From: Thioalkalivibrio sp.
Lineage (GTDB): Bacteria > Pseudomonadota > Gammaproteobacteria > Ectothiorhodospirales > Ectothiorhodospiraceae
Length of the DNA stretch: 51,674 nucleotides
Direction of reading: 5' to 3'
Assembly (NCBI RefSeq): GCF_007692535.1
Contig: NZ_REBW01000214.1
Coordinates: 1-51,674, forward strand
A program made the position numbers and the translations under genes. Shown here in pieces: positions 34,947 to 42,943 of the stretch (within the stretch, counting starts at the first letter, position 1; each line of letters begins with the position of its first letter). Under the pieces are notes generated by a model that was given only the letters and a program-made list of their open reading frames with translations, searched no databases and was not told where the DNA came from.

Positions 34947-35720
34947 ATGAACACGGAACCCTTCATCGTTGTGATCCCGGCCCGCATGGCCTCCAGCCGG
35001 CTGCCGGGCAAGCCCCTGATCGCCATCGCCGGGCGTCCGCTGATCGCGCATGTGATCGCGCGGGCCCGGGAGAGCGCGGCGGAACGGGTGATCGTGGCCA
35101 GCGAGGACCAGCGCGTGCTGGACGTGGCGCTGCAGAGTGGTGCAGAAGCGCGCTGGACCGACGCCGCGCTGGCTTCGGGCACGGATCGGATTGCCGCGGT
35201 CGCGCTGGAGGAGAACTGGTCGGACGACACTTGCGTGGTCAACCTGCAGGGCGATGAGCCGTTAACGCCCGGCTCGCTGCTGAATGACCTGGCGGCCCTG
35301 CTGCAGGCTCACCCCGGTGCCGACATGGCGACGCTGGGTGTACCAATGCGTTCCGCAGCCGACCTGGAAGACCCCAATCAGGTGAAGCTGGTCACCGATG
35401 CGAGTGGGCGGGCCCTGTACTTCTCCCGTGCCCCCATTCCCTGGGATCGCGAGGCGCGGCGGGCCGGGCAGCCGCCCGATCTGGCGCTGGCCCGGCGCCA
35501 TCTGGGTCTTTACGCGTACCGCGCGGGCTTCCTGCGGCGCCTCACCACGGAGCCGCCGGCGGCGCTGGAACGGATGGAGCAACTGGAGCAGTTGCGGGCC
35601 CTGGCCATCGGAGCCTGGATTCAGGTCGGAATTGTGGACAGGGCGGTGCCGCAGGGCGTGGACACACCTGAAGACGTCGATCGGCTGGAGCGTCTCATGG
35701 CCGCAACGGCGCTGGTCTGA
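34947..35720 (+). CDS. kdsB: 3-deoxy-manno-octulosonate cytidylyltransferase
   Basis: A 257-residue nucleotidyltransferase: VVIPARMASSRLPGKPL at 8-24 binds CTP, NLQGDEPL holds a Mg-binding Asp, and GLYAYRAGFLRRL and EQLEQLRAL are typical. It activates Kdo as CMP-Kdo for lipid A. GGAGAA precedes the start. Its 3' end overlaps the convergent HAD gene by 26 bases. Confidence 0.95.
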   Translation: MNTEPFIVVIPARMASSRLPGKPLIAIAGRPLIAHVIARARESAAERVIVASEDQRVLDVALQSGAEARWTDAALASGTDRIAAVALEENWSDDTCVVNLQGDEPLTPGSLLNDLAALLQAHPGADMATLGVPMRSAADLEDPNQVKLVTDASGRALYFSRAPIPWDREARRAGQPPDLALARRHLGLYAYRAGFLRRLTTEPPAALERMEQLEQLRALAIGAWIQVGIVDRAVPQGVDTPEDVDRLERLMAATALV

Positions 35721-36453
35721 CCAGGCCGAGTCGGATCGGAATCTGGCCCAGGCGGCCAAAGGTCAGGGCAGGATGGGGCGCGTCGTGGGACCAGGCACTG
35801 GTGCCCGGGTTGAACCAACCGGCGTGCATCCCCGCGTTGCGGGCCCCCAGCACGTCGCAGACGGGGTCGTCGCCGATGTGCAGCATGGCCTCGGCAGGTA
35901 GCCCGGCCCGCCGCGCCGCGGTCCGAAAGATTGCGGGATCCGGCTTGGCGACACCGGCTTCCGCCGCCGGGATCGCGAAGTCGAAGAATTGCCCCAGCGG
36001 GGTTCGGAAGACGTCGGCATTGCCGTTGCTGATCGCTCCGAGTCGAAAATGCCGGCCCAGGACCTCGAGAACCGCGGCCGCCTCCGGGTCGGGCTCCACC
36101 TCGTTGCGCGCCAGCCAGAAGACCTCGAACCCCTCGGAGGCCATGCGCTCCGGGCAGGTGTCGGCCTCCAGCGCGATCCCCCGCAGCCAGCGCTTGCGCA
36201 GGCTGGTCAGATCGTGGCGCTCGGACGCGGGCGCAGCACGGATGAAGGCGCTCCGGGCCGCGACCAGCGCCGCCGGCGTATAGCGTGCGCAGACACTCGG
36301 TGCATGGACCCGCAGCCAATCGTAGAAGCGCGCCTCGGCACGGTGAATGGCCGGCATCACGGGCCACAGCGTATCGTCGAGATCGAAGGTGATGCAGCGG
36401 ATCCCGGCGGTGAATGCGGCGGGTTGGGCGGAAGCCTGGTTCATCGCCTGCAT
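35695..36453 (-). CDS. HAD-superfamily hydrolase (YigB-like)
   Basis: A 252-residue phosphatase. Motif I FDLDDTLW (D24 nucleophile, D26), motif II LGAISNGN, Lys in GVAKPDPAIF, and motif III HIGDDPVCDVLGARNAGM. YigB-type enzymes act on flavin precursors or FMN, but the substrate is not read from sequence. The start could also be Met4 (36444). A long in-frame extension upstream (to 36798) overlaps the divergent gene at 36618 and is Arg-rich, so it is rejected. Confidence 0.87.
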   Translation of the reverse strand: MQAMNQASAQPAAFTAGIRCITFDLDDTLWPVMPAIHRAEARFYDWLRVHAPSVCARYTPAALVAARSAFIRAAPASERHDLTSLRKRWLRGIALEADTCPERMASEGFEVFWLARNEVEPDPEAAAVLEVLGRHFRLGAISNGNADVFRTPLGQFFDFAIPAAEAGVAKPDPAIFRTAARRAGLPAEAMLHIGDDPVCDVLGARNAGMHAGWFNPGTSAWSHDAPHPALTFGRLGQIPIRLGLVRPAPLRP

Positions 36454-36617
36454 TGTAGTGAATCCCGCCGCATTCGCCGCAAACCCGCACAGACCCCCGG
36501 GAACGCCGGGCGACCCTGACGCGTCTGGAACACGCACTCGGGCCATGGAATGGTTTGCACGCCGGCCCCTATCCCGCAGAATGATCTCACCGCTGGCAAC
36601 CTTGGGCAGACGATCCG

Positions 36618-37697
36618 GTGAATGCCAACTCCACAACCGCCGCGTCCGGGGACCTGCTCGGGGACCTCCGCGCCGCCGTGCAGCGCAACTGCGACATCGC
36701 CGATGCCCAGTTCGCCGGCAACTATTCCCTGTGCACCTACCTGCTGAAGATGCGCGAGTTCTATCGCTGGGAACGCGGTCTGCCGTTTTCCGCTGCACTG
36801 AATCGGCAGGAGGTCGGTGACTGGGTCAGTGAGCGCGAGCGCAGCTGGGAGGAACTCGAGGGCCTGTCGCCCGAGGCGTTGCGCCTGGGTGATGTGCAGC
36901 ACGACCCGTTCGACCAGGAGGCGGTCAACCGGTCGCTCGATCCCTATGGGCTCGTGTACGGGGCGGGACTGGGGCGCGGCGCCCGTCCTCTCTTCTTCCT
37001 CGGGACCCTGCTGCGCCGCGAGGACTACAACGGCTATCAGGTACATGTCGTCGGGGCAGAGGCTGCGCGTGACCTCGTGAGCCCGCCGGCGATGTCTCGG
37101 GATGACCAGATCTTCGTGCGCCGCGAATCGGTGCGCCGCCTCGTGTTCGAAATGATCGAGGCCTGGCAGATCAGGGGTGCGCCGGCGGACGACGCGCTGG
37201 CCCGGGCGCTGGCGGCCTATGGCTATGATCCCGCCGACGAGGCGACACTGGAGGCGATGACCGACAGCGAGGTCGAGTCCGCGGTCTGGCACGAGGTGGG
37301 CGAGATCCTTGCCGGCAGGGCGCTCGGGGATGCCTGGAAGGACCGGGTGCTGGCGGTCGCCGGCGGCCGTCATGAACTCGTCGCCCGTGCGGTGCGGGAT
37401 CACCTGGCCGACTGCCTGACCACCCTGCCGGCGCTGCTGGCGGAGGAATCGCCGGGCGCGATCCATTTCTACTTCGCCAATCTCACCGGCATGCGATCGC
37501 TGCTGTTTCCGCAGCTCCGATCCGCCTACGAGTCCTGGATCGCCGGCGCGCCTCTGGCGGTGCTGAAGGCCCAGATCGCACCCGCCCGGGAGCACTGGCT
37601 TGCGGTGGCACGGCGCTTCCTCGAAGAGCCGAGCGAATCCTGGCCGGTGGACGACGAGGCGCTCGCGTCGTTGCGGCCAGGCTTCGGCACGGCGTAA
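36618..37697 (+). CDS. Conserved protein of unknown function (Sfum_1244-like)
   Basis: A 359-residue soluble protein starting with GTG. NYSLCTYLLKMREFYRWERG (about 35-54), VSEREREWEELEG-like and GLVYGAGLGRGARPLFFLG segments are distinctive; it resembles proteins labelled Sfum_1244 family in sulfur bacteria, but the recall is uncertain. No TM helix, signal peptide or known catalytic motif is seen. Mostly alpha-helical by pattern. Divergent from the HAD gene. Function unknown. Confidence 0.7.
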   Translation: MNANSTTAASGDLLGDLRAAVQRNCDIADAQFAGNYSLCTYLLKMREFYRWERGLPFSAALNRQEVGDWVSERERSWEELEGLSPEALRLGDVQHDPFDQEAVNRSLDPYGLVYGAGLGRGARPLFFLGTLLRREDYNGYQVHVVGAEAARDLVSPPAMSRDDQIFVRRESVRRLVFEMIEAWQIRGAPADDALARALAAYGYDPADEATLEAMTDSEVESAVWHEVGEILAGRALGDAWKDRVLAVAGGRHELVARAVRDHLADCLTTLPALLAEESPGAIHFYFANLTGMRSLLFPQLRSAYESWIAGAPLAVLKAQIAPAREHWLAVARRFLEEPSESWPVDDEALASLRPGFGTA

Positions 37698-37710
37698 GGA
37701 ACCCTTGTGC

Positions 37711-37740
37711 AGGAGCCGAGCCCTCTCGGCGATGCTGTCG
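37711..37740 (+). repeat. Solitary REP-like palindrome
   Basis: AGGAGCCGAG-CCCT-CTCGGCGATG with stem GCCGAG (37715-37720) and CTCGGC (37725-37730). It resembles the GGAGC...GCGAT REP class known from Pseudomonas and relatives. It lies in the 181-base gap after the conserved unknown gene. A single copy was found in this window. Confidence 0.5.
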
Positions 37741-37878
37741 GTGATCCGGACGTCGGGGCCGGGGCCGATCGGCCAGGGGCTGGCCTCCTACGAGCTTGCG
37801 GGACGGGCCTCCAGGCTTGATGATCGGCCCCAGGCACCGTCCACCCACGGTCCATGCCTCGCCAGCCCCGGAGCCTCG

Positions 37879-38553
37879 ATGCTGATCACCCTGCCGAACG
37901 TCCTCGACGCCGCCACCCTGCAGCGCGTGCATGAACTGCTGGCTGAACTGTCCTTCGTCGATGGCCGCGCCTCGGCGGGCGGAGATGCGCGCCGGGTCAA
38001 GAACAACCAGGAGGCCGACCCGACGGATCAGCGGGTGGGCGCATTGAACCGGCTGGTCCTGATGCCGCTGTACCGGAATCCACTGTTCCAGGCCGCGGCC
38101 ATGCCGAAACGGCTCTCCGGGGCGTTCTTCGCGCGGTACCAGCCGGGAATGAGCTACGGGACCCATGTGGACGACCCGGTGATGGGGCCGGAGGGCGGCC
38201 GCTATCGCTCCGATGTGTCGATGACGGTCTTTCTGAACCCGGCTGCGGCCTATGATGGTGGCGAACTCGTGGTGGAGACCGAATACGGCGAACAGCGCGT
38301 GAAGCTCGAGGCCGGGGATGCGGTGATCTATCCTTCCTCCAGCCTGCACCGCGTGGATCCGGTGACCCGGGGCGAACGGCTGGTCGCGGTCGCGTGGGCG
38401 GAGTCCATGGTCCGCGAGCCCGACCGGCGGCGACTGCTGCTCGACCTCTATCAGATCGAAGAGGAGCTTCGCAGTGCCGACCCGGACGCCGGGATCACCC
38501 GCAGGACCGGCCGCGCACGCGCCAACCTGATGCGCATGTGGGCCGATGTGTGA
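37879..38553 (+). CDS. PKHD-type Fe(II)/2-oxoglutarate dioxygenase (PiuC-like)
   Basis: A 224-residue dioxygenase. The iron ligands are H96 and D98 in YGTHVDD and H157 in SSLHRVDPV; R167 in RGER should bind 2-oxoglutarate. Family members are about 225 residues and often linked to iron uptake or stress; no receptor or Fur-like box is visible here. GGAG precedes the ATG at 37879. Convergent with dsrR; 93 bases between stops. Confidence 0.9.
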   Translation: MLITLPNVLDAATLQRVHELLAELSFVDGRASAGGDARRVKNNQEADPTDQRVGALNRLVLMPLYRNPLFQAAAMPKRLSGAFFARYQPGMSYGTHVDDPVMGPEGGRYRSDVSMTVFLNPAAAYDGGELVVETEYGEQRVKLEAGDAVIYPSSSLHRVDPVTRGERLVAVAWAESMVREPDRRRLLLDLYQIEEELRSADPDAGITRRTGRARANLMRMWADV

Positions 38554-38646
38554 GCGGAAGGCGGGTCAAGCTGCGGGGTGCCCGCGGGATGAATGCGCAG
38601 ATGCCGCCCACCGCGGCGCCGATGGCTGCGTTCAGTTGCAACCGTA

Positions 38647-38982
38647 TCACTTGGCGGGCGGCGCGTTCAGCCCGTCCGGCGGACGATAGTCGGGGTCGTT
38701 GGGGTTCATGAAGATGAAGCGGAAATCGCCGGCCTCCATTTCCACGTAGTCGAGCACCGCGTTTTTCAGCAGGTCCACGCTGACCGGCTCGATCACGACC
38801 TCGATGCCGCCGGTCTTGAAGACGAGATCGTTGTCCCGTTCGTGTTCGTCGAAACCCATGCCGTAGTCGATGTTGCCCGAGGGCATACGCTTGGCCGCAA
38901 TGCGCAGTGCGGGCTTCTCCATGCCGCTTTCGGCGGCTGACGCCTGGATCTGCTTTGAGGCCGCGGGGGTGATCGTGATCAT
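38647..38982 (-). CDS. dsrR: DsrR, A-type scaffold-like protein
   Basis: A 111-residue protein with the IscA/SufA fold (MITITPAASKQIQASAAESG, ALRIAAKRMPSGNIDYGMGF, LDYVEMEAGDFRFIFMNPND). All cysteines that bind Fe-S in IscA are missing; the protein has no Cys, which is the known feature of DsrR in A. vinosum, where it acts in the dsr system without a cluster. It lies 16 bases after dsrN and is the last recognised dsr gene here. Confidence 0.92.
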   Translation of the reverse strand: MITITPAASKQIQASAAESGMEKPALRIAAKRMPSGNIDYGMGFDEHERDNDLVFKTGGIEVVIEPVSVDLLKNAVLDYVEMEAGDFRFIFMNPNDPDYRPPDGLNAPPAK

Positions 38983-38998
38983 GCCTTGCTCCTTGTTC

Positions 38999-40423
38999 TC
39001 AGATTGGAAGGCTTTTTTTCGGGGCGTCGCCGGTCGCCCGGTCGGCGCCCGCCATCACCGTGCGTGCGAAGTGCACGAAGCGGGTCGCCCAGGGGTTCTG
39101 CGCGGTATGGCGCAGATGGCTGTAACTCGCCAGCAGATTGCGGTGCACGATGCCGTCGTGCTGTCCGTCGACGCCATGGCCGCGCAACACGCGGTAAGCA
39201 TACACGGGCGGTTCGTCGAGGGGTTCCAGCGCCGAGTAATGAAATTCGTGCGCCCCGAAGGATCCGGGCTCCCCCGCGGGTCCGGTCAGGGGCCAGAGGC
39301 CGTGCCCCGTCTCCTGCAGTCGCACCAGCCCGCGGCCTTGCGGCCGCGCATGCATGGTGATCTCACCGGGGAGCACGCCGGCCATCTCGCTGCGGCGGCC
39401 GTCCCAGGCAATGCCGCGCGCGAGATACATCAGGCCGCCGCACTCGGCGTAGGCGGGCATTCCCGATTCGATTGCCAGACGGATGGCCTCGCGCATCGGC
39501 GTGTTGGCCTCCAGGGCCTGCATCTGGCTCTCCGGGAAACCGCCGCCGATGAACAGGGCGTCGGCGTCAGGCAGGCGTGCGTCGTGGATCGTGTCGAAGA
39601 ACACGAGCTCCGCTCCAGCCCGTTCCAGGGCCTCCAGGTCGGTGGTGTAGTAGAAGCCGAAGGCCGCGTCCCGGGCCACTGCGATCCGCACAGGTGGGCC
39701 GGGCGCATCGATGGCGGGTGGGGAGGGTACGGGGAGGGCGGGGGCGTCGGCGCCCAGCCGGGCGATGGTGGCCAGGTCGACCTCCGCGGCGACCGCCTCG
39801 GCCAGTGTCCGGATCTGGCGGTCGGCGGCAGTATGCTCGTTGCTCGGCACCAGCCCCAGATGGCGCTCCAGGATCTGTAACGCCGGGTTCTCCGAGACCA
39901 GGCCGAGCACCGGGATATCGGTGTAGTGCTCGATCACCGCGCGCAGCTTGGCCCCGTGACGCGCGCCACCGACCCGGTTCAGGATCACGCCGGCGATCCG
40001 GATATCGGGTTCAAAGGCCTGGTAGCCGAGCAGCAGCGGTGCGACACCGCGGGTCATGCCCCGGCTGTCGATCACCAGCACCACGGGCGCCTCGAGCAGC
40101 CGTGCCAGCGCCGCGTTGCTGTTCGAGCCCTCCAGGTCCAGGCCGTCATACAGGCCCTTGTTTCCCTCGATCAACGCCAGGTCGGCAGCCGCCATGTGCG
40201 CGCCGGCGGCCTCGCGGATCTCCCGGGGGGACATGGTGTTGAAGTCGAGATTGACGCAGGGCCGGCCCGCGGCGCGGCCAAGCCATAGCGGATCGATATA
40301 GTCGGGACCCTTCTTGAACGGCTGTACGCGCAAGCCGCTGGCCGCCAGCGCCGCGCACAGGCCGGTGCTGATCGTCGTCTTGCCGGACGACTTGTGTGCG
40401 GCGGAGACGAGCAGCCGGGACAT
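38999..40423 (-). CDS. dsrN: DsrN, siroheme amidase (CbiA/cobyrinate a,c-diamide synthase-like)
   Basis: A 474-residue protein. The N-terminal ATPase starts SAAHKSSGKTTISTGL (P-loop) and continues GPDYIDPLW; the C-terminal glutaminase domain contains the nucleophile in YAECGGLMYLARG and a late His. Homologous to cobyrinate synthase, in dsr operons it is assigned to glutamine-dependent amidation of siroheme for DsrAB. 37 bases after dsrP. Confidence 0.94.
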   Translation of the reverse strand: MSRLLVSAAHKSSGKTTISTGLCAALAASGLRVQPFKKGPDYIDPLWLGRAAGRPCVNLDFNTMSPREIREAAGAHMAAADLALIEGNKGLYDGLDLEGSNSNAALARLLEAPVVLVIDSRGMTRGVAPLLLGYQAFEPDIRIAGVILNRVGGARHGAKLRAVIEHYTDIPVLGLVSENPALQILERHLGLVPSNEHTAADRQIRTLAEAVAAEVDLATIARLGADAPALPVPSPPAIDAPGPPVRIAVARDAAFGFYYTTDLEALERAGAELVFFDTIHDARLPDADALFIGGGFPESQMQALEANTPMREAIRLAIESGMPAYAECGGLMYLARGIAWDGRRSEMAGVLPGEITMHARPQGRGLVRLQETGHGLWPLTGPAGEPGSFGAHEFHYSALEPLDEPPVYAYRVLRGHGVDGQHDGIVHRNLLASYSHLRHTAQNPWATRFVHFARTVMAGADRATGDAPKKSLPI

Positions 40424-40460
40424 GCTTACGCCGCCGCCGCTGCGGCAGCCAGGGCCGGGG

Positions 40461-41717
40461 TCATGCCCCGGCGGGAGCGGACTGTGCCGTGGAGGGGGTG
40501 CTGGAAACCTGGGGATCGACCTTGTCGTCCGCGAGGCTGGTCGGCAGGATGCGAAGGAACTTCATCACCACCGCCAGCAGCAGGAAGGCGAAGGCCGTGC
40601 CGCCCAGACCCAGCATCAATTCGGGGAGCGACGGGGTGTAGGTCGCGACCACGCCGTCGAAGAAACTGCTGCTCATGTCGTATCCCGGGAAGAGATCCAG
40701 GGGATAGGCCTGTCCACCGATCACGATCACATAGAGTTGCGCCAGACCGCCGGCGATCACCAGGCCGGCGGCCGCCGCGATCACGCGGCGCGCCCGACTC
40801 CACACAGGGTGGAAGAGCAGAACGAGGGGAAGGATGCTGCCGAGACCGATCTGCACGAACCAGAACAGGAAGGTGTAGATGCCGCCATTGAGCAGGACAA
40901 AGGCCTCGATGCCGTGCAGCCGGGTCGCATAGAGGTTGGTCAGATGGTAGGCGAGCACGAAGTAGAGCACGCCCGCAACGAAGATTCCGAGCAGGTTCTT
41001 CATGCGCCGGAGGATCAGGTCGCCGAGCGGGCGCTCGGTGCCGGCGAAGGTCGCCATCACCACGAGGATGAAGACCGCCATCCCGAGGGAGAAGGACATG
41101 GCAATGAACATCGGCGCCAGGATGGCGGCGTCATAGGCCTCCCGGGCGACCAGGAAGCCGAAGATGGAGCCGGTACCGGTGGTCAGGATCAGACGCCAGA
41201 GGAAGGCCACGTAACCCGCGACCGGAACGTAGCTGTTCATGCGTCGTTCCATCATGAACCACAGGTACACTGCGACCACGGCCAGAAAGCCGGTGTACAG
41301 CAGGATGTTCCAGGCGAAGATCGACTTGAAGTTGTAATGGGTCATCGCCACGATCAGGCGATCGGGGCGGCCCAGATCGAGCACCAGGATGACCAGGCCG
41401 CCGATCAGCAGCGTCATGGCCAGCAGGCCCGACAGCCGGGCCAGCGGCTTGTAGGCGACGCGGCCGAAGACCGAGGAGAAGGAGGCCGCGTTCAGCGCCC
41501 CCGAGGCCGCAACGATCAGGAAAATCGCGAAGATGTGGGGCAGGCCCCAGACCACCTGGTTGTTCATGCCGGTGATGTAATGGCCGTGTGTGCCCTTGAG
41601 CACCGCGGCAAGCAGCCCGAGGCCGATCAGCACGGCCAGTCCGGCCAGGAGGGCGAGGTAACCGGGGCTGCGGCCCTCGATTTCCGTGAAGTGTGTCTTC
41701 GCTGTCATCGTTGTCAT
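40461..41717 (-). CDS. dsrP: DsrP, NrfD-family membrane subunit
   Basis: A 418-residue integral membrane protein with about ten TM helices from residue 18 to about 385 (for example LALLAGLAVLIGLGLLAAVL and HIFAIFLIVAASGALNAASF). NrfD/PsrC-type quinone-interacting subunit of the DsrMKJOP complex. 7 bases after dsrO. The start may be Met4. The C-terminus is a short Ser/Ala-rich tail. Confidence 0.93.
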   Translation of the reverse strand: MTTMTAKTHFTEIEGRSPGYLALLAGLAVLIGLGLLAAVLKGTHGHYITGMNNQVVWGLPHIFAIFLIVAASGALNAASFSSVFGRVAYKPLARLSGLLAMTLLIGGLVILVLDLGRPDRLIVAMTHYNFKSIFAWNILLYTGFLAVVAVYLWFMMERRMNSYVPVAGYVAFLWRLILTTGTGSIFGFLVAREAYDAAILAPMFIAMSFSLGMAVFILVVMATFAGTERPLGDLILRRMKNLLGIFVAGVLYFVLAYHLTNLYATRLHGIEAFVLLNGGIYTFLFWFVQIGLGSILPLVLLFHPVWSRARRVIAAAAGLVIAGGLAQLYVIVIGGQAYPLDLFPGYDMSSSFFDGVVATYTPSLPELMLGLGGTAFAFLLLAVVMKFLRILPTSLADDKVDPQVSSTPSTAQSAPAGA

Positions 41718-41724
41718 GTCTCGG

Positions 41725-42465
41725 TCAGATACCCTGGTAGCGGACTGCAGGGTTCAGCCGCAGGTCGGCGCGGACGGCAGTGCTGCCCTCCTGCTTGAGG
41801 CGCTGCGCAATCTCGCTGGAAGGGTCGTTCAGATCTCCGAAGACCATGGCCCGGTGCCCATCCTTGTTGCAGGCTTCGACGCAGGCAGTGGTCCCCTCGC
41901 CACGGTCGACCTTGTGCACGCAAAGGGTGCAGCTTTCCACCGTGCCCTTGCCCCTCGGTGAATGCGGTTTCTGGTCGGTCAGCGGCTCGTGAATGAAGGA
42001 GCGCGCCTTGTAGGGGCAGGCCATCATGCAGTACCGGCAACCGATGCAGGTGTGCTTGTTGACCAGCACGATGCCGTCCGGGCGGATGAAGGAGGCCTTC
42101 GTCGGGCATACGTCGACGCAGGGCGGTTTCTCGCAGTGCTGGCACATCACCGGCAGCGAATGCTGGTGTCCGGTTTCGCGTTCGGTCAGGTTGACCTTGC
42201 GAATCCACTGCGCATCGGTCTTGGGCCTGCCCAGACTGCGCACGCCATTTTCCTCGTGGCACGCGCGCACGCAGGCGGTGCAGCCGTCGGCGCACTTGCT
42301 GGTATCGATCAGGAGGCCCCAGCGCGTGGCAGGGTCGGCCCCGTTCGCCGCGCCGGCGGTCTTCAGCAGGAAGACCCCGGGCGCGACGGTGAGCCCCGCC
42401 ACGGCAGTGGCCGCCCCGGTGATGAATTGCCGACGTGAGACGTTCGCGCTGTTTTCGGTACTCAT
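41725..42465 (-). CDS. dsrO: DsrO, periplasmic ferredoxin-like subunit
   Basis: A 246-residue iron-sulfur protein with a Tat signal (SRRQFITGAATAVAG, about 10-24). Four cysteine clusters follow: CADGCTACVRAC, CQHCEKPPCVDVC, CIGCRYCMMAC and CTLC...C, consistent with several [4Fe-4S] clusters. It links DsrJ to DsrP in the periplasm. Its start overlaps the dsrJ stop by 4 bases. Confidence 0.95.
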   Translation of the reverse strand: MSTENSANVSRRQFITGAATAVAGLTVAPGVFLLKTAGAANGADPATRWGLLIDTSKCADGCTACVRACHEENGVRSLGRPKTDAQWIRKVNLTERETGHQHSLPVMCQHCEKPPCVDVCPTKASFIRPDGIVLVNKHTCIGCRYCMMACPYKARSFIHEPLTDQKPHSPRGKGTVESCTLCVHKVDRGEGTTACVEACNKDGHRAMVFGDLNDPSSEIAQRLKQEGSTAVRADLRLNPAVRYQGI

Positions 42466-42941
42466 GGTGTCGAAATCTCCTGGACGGTCTCGATCCCGTC
42501 AGCCTGAAGCGCAAGGTGCCGTTCGATGGACTCTTCCAGGCCTGCGCTGCGTTTGGGCGGCGCAGCATCCGACGGCTGGTCGGTGTGGCATTGGAAACAG
42601 TCCATGCGTACGGCGTTGAACTGGTGACAGGCCATGCAGAAGTGCGTTGCGGGGTCGTCGCGGCTCGCCGTGGGCGAGACGTGGCAGTCGACGCAGCCGA
42701 CGAAGCTGTGATCCGGATTGCGCCGGCCGTAAATTTTCGCCTCGTCACGCTCGTGCATCAGGATCTTCATGTGGTCCCGGCGAATCACGTCGGTGGGTTC
42801 CACGCACTGGTCGCCACGCGCCTCGAGCACGAGGTGGGGAGCGGGCGGTTCAACCTTCCCACAACCGGTCAGTGTCAGGGCCAGCCCTGCCAGCAGCAGT
42901 GCTGGCAGGACAAGGCCGAACTGGGCAAATCCACGGCGCAT
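42462..42941 (-). CDS. dsrJ: DsrJ, triheme cytochrome c
   Basis: A 159-residue protein with three haem-binding motifs: CVDCH (83-87), CMACH (102-106) and CFQCH (115-119). Cys46 in GDQCVEPTDV matches the conserved cysteine proposed as an axial ligand in A. vinosum DsrJ. The N-terminal hydrophobic segment ends LTLTGC, a plausible lipobox with Cys27, so it may be a lipoprotein rather than anchored by an uncleaved signal. 2 bases after dsrL; overlaps dsrO by 4. Confidence 0.95.
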   Translation of the reverse strand: MRRGFAQFGLVLPALLLAGLALTLTGCGKVEPPAPHLVLEARGDQCVEPTDVIRRDHMKILMHERDEAKIYGRRNPDHSFVGCVDCHVSPTASRDDPATHFCMACHQFNAVRMDCFQCHTDQPSDAAPPKRSAGLEESIERHLALQADGIETVQEISTP

Positions 42942-42943
42942 GC

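Noticed and set aside
38571-38587. Terminator between the dioxygenase gene and dsrR
   Set aside because: GCGGG/CCCGC is only 5 bp and lacks a T-run in either direction.
41714-42748. 344-codon minus-strand frame over dsrO
   Set aside because: Different frame from the Tat-signal, four-cluster protein DsrO; no cysteine pattern.
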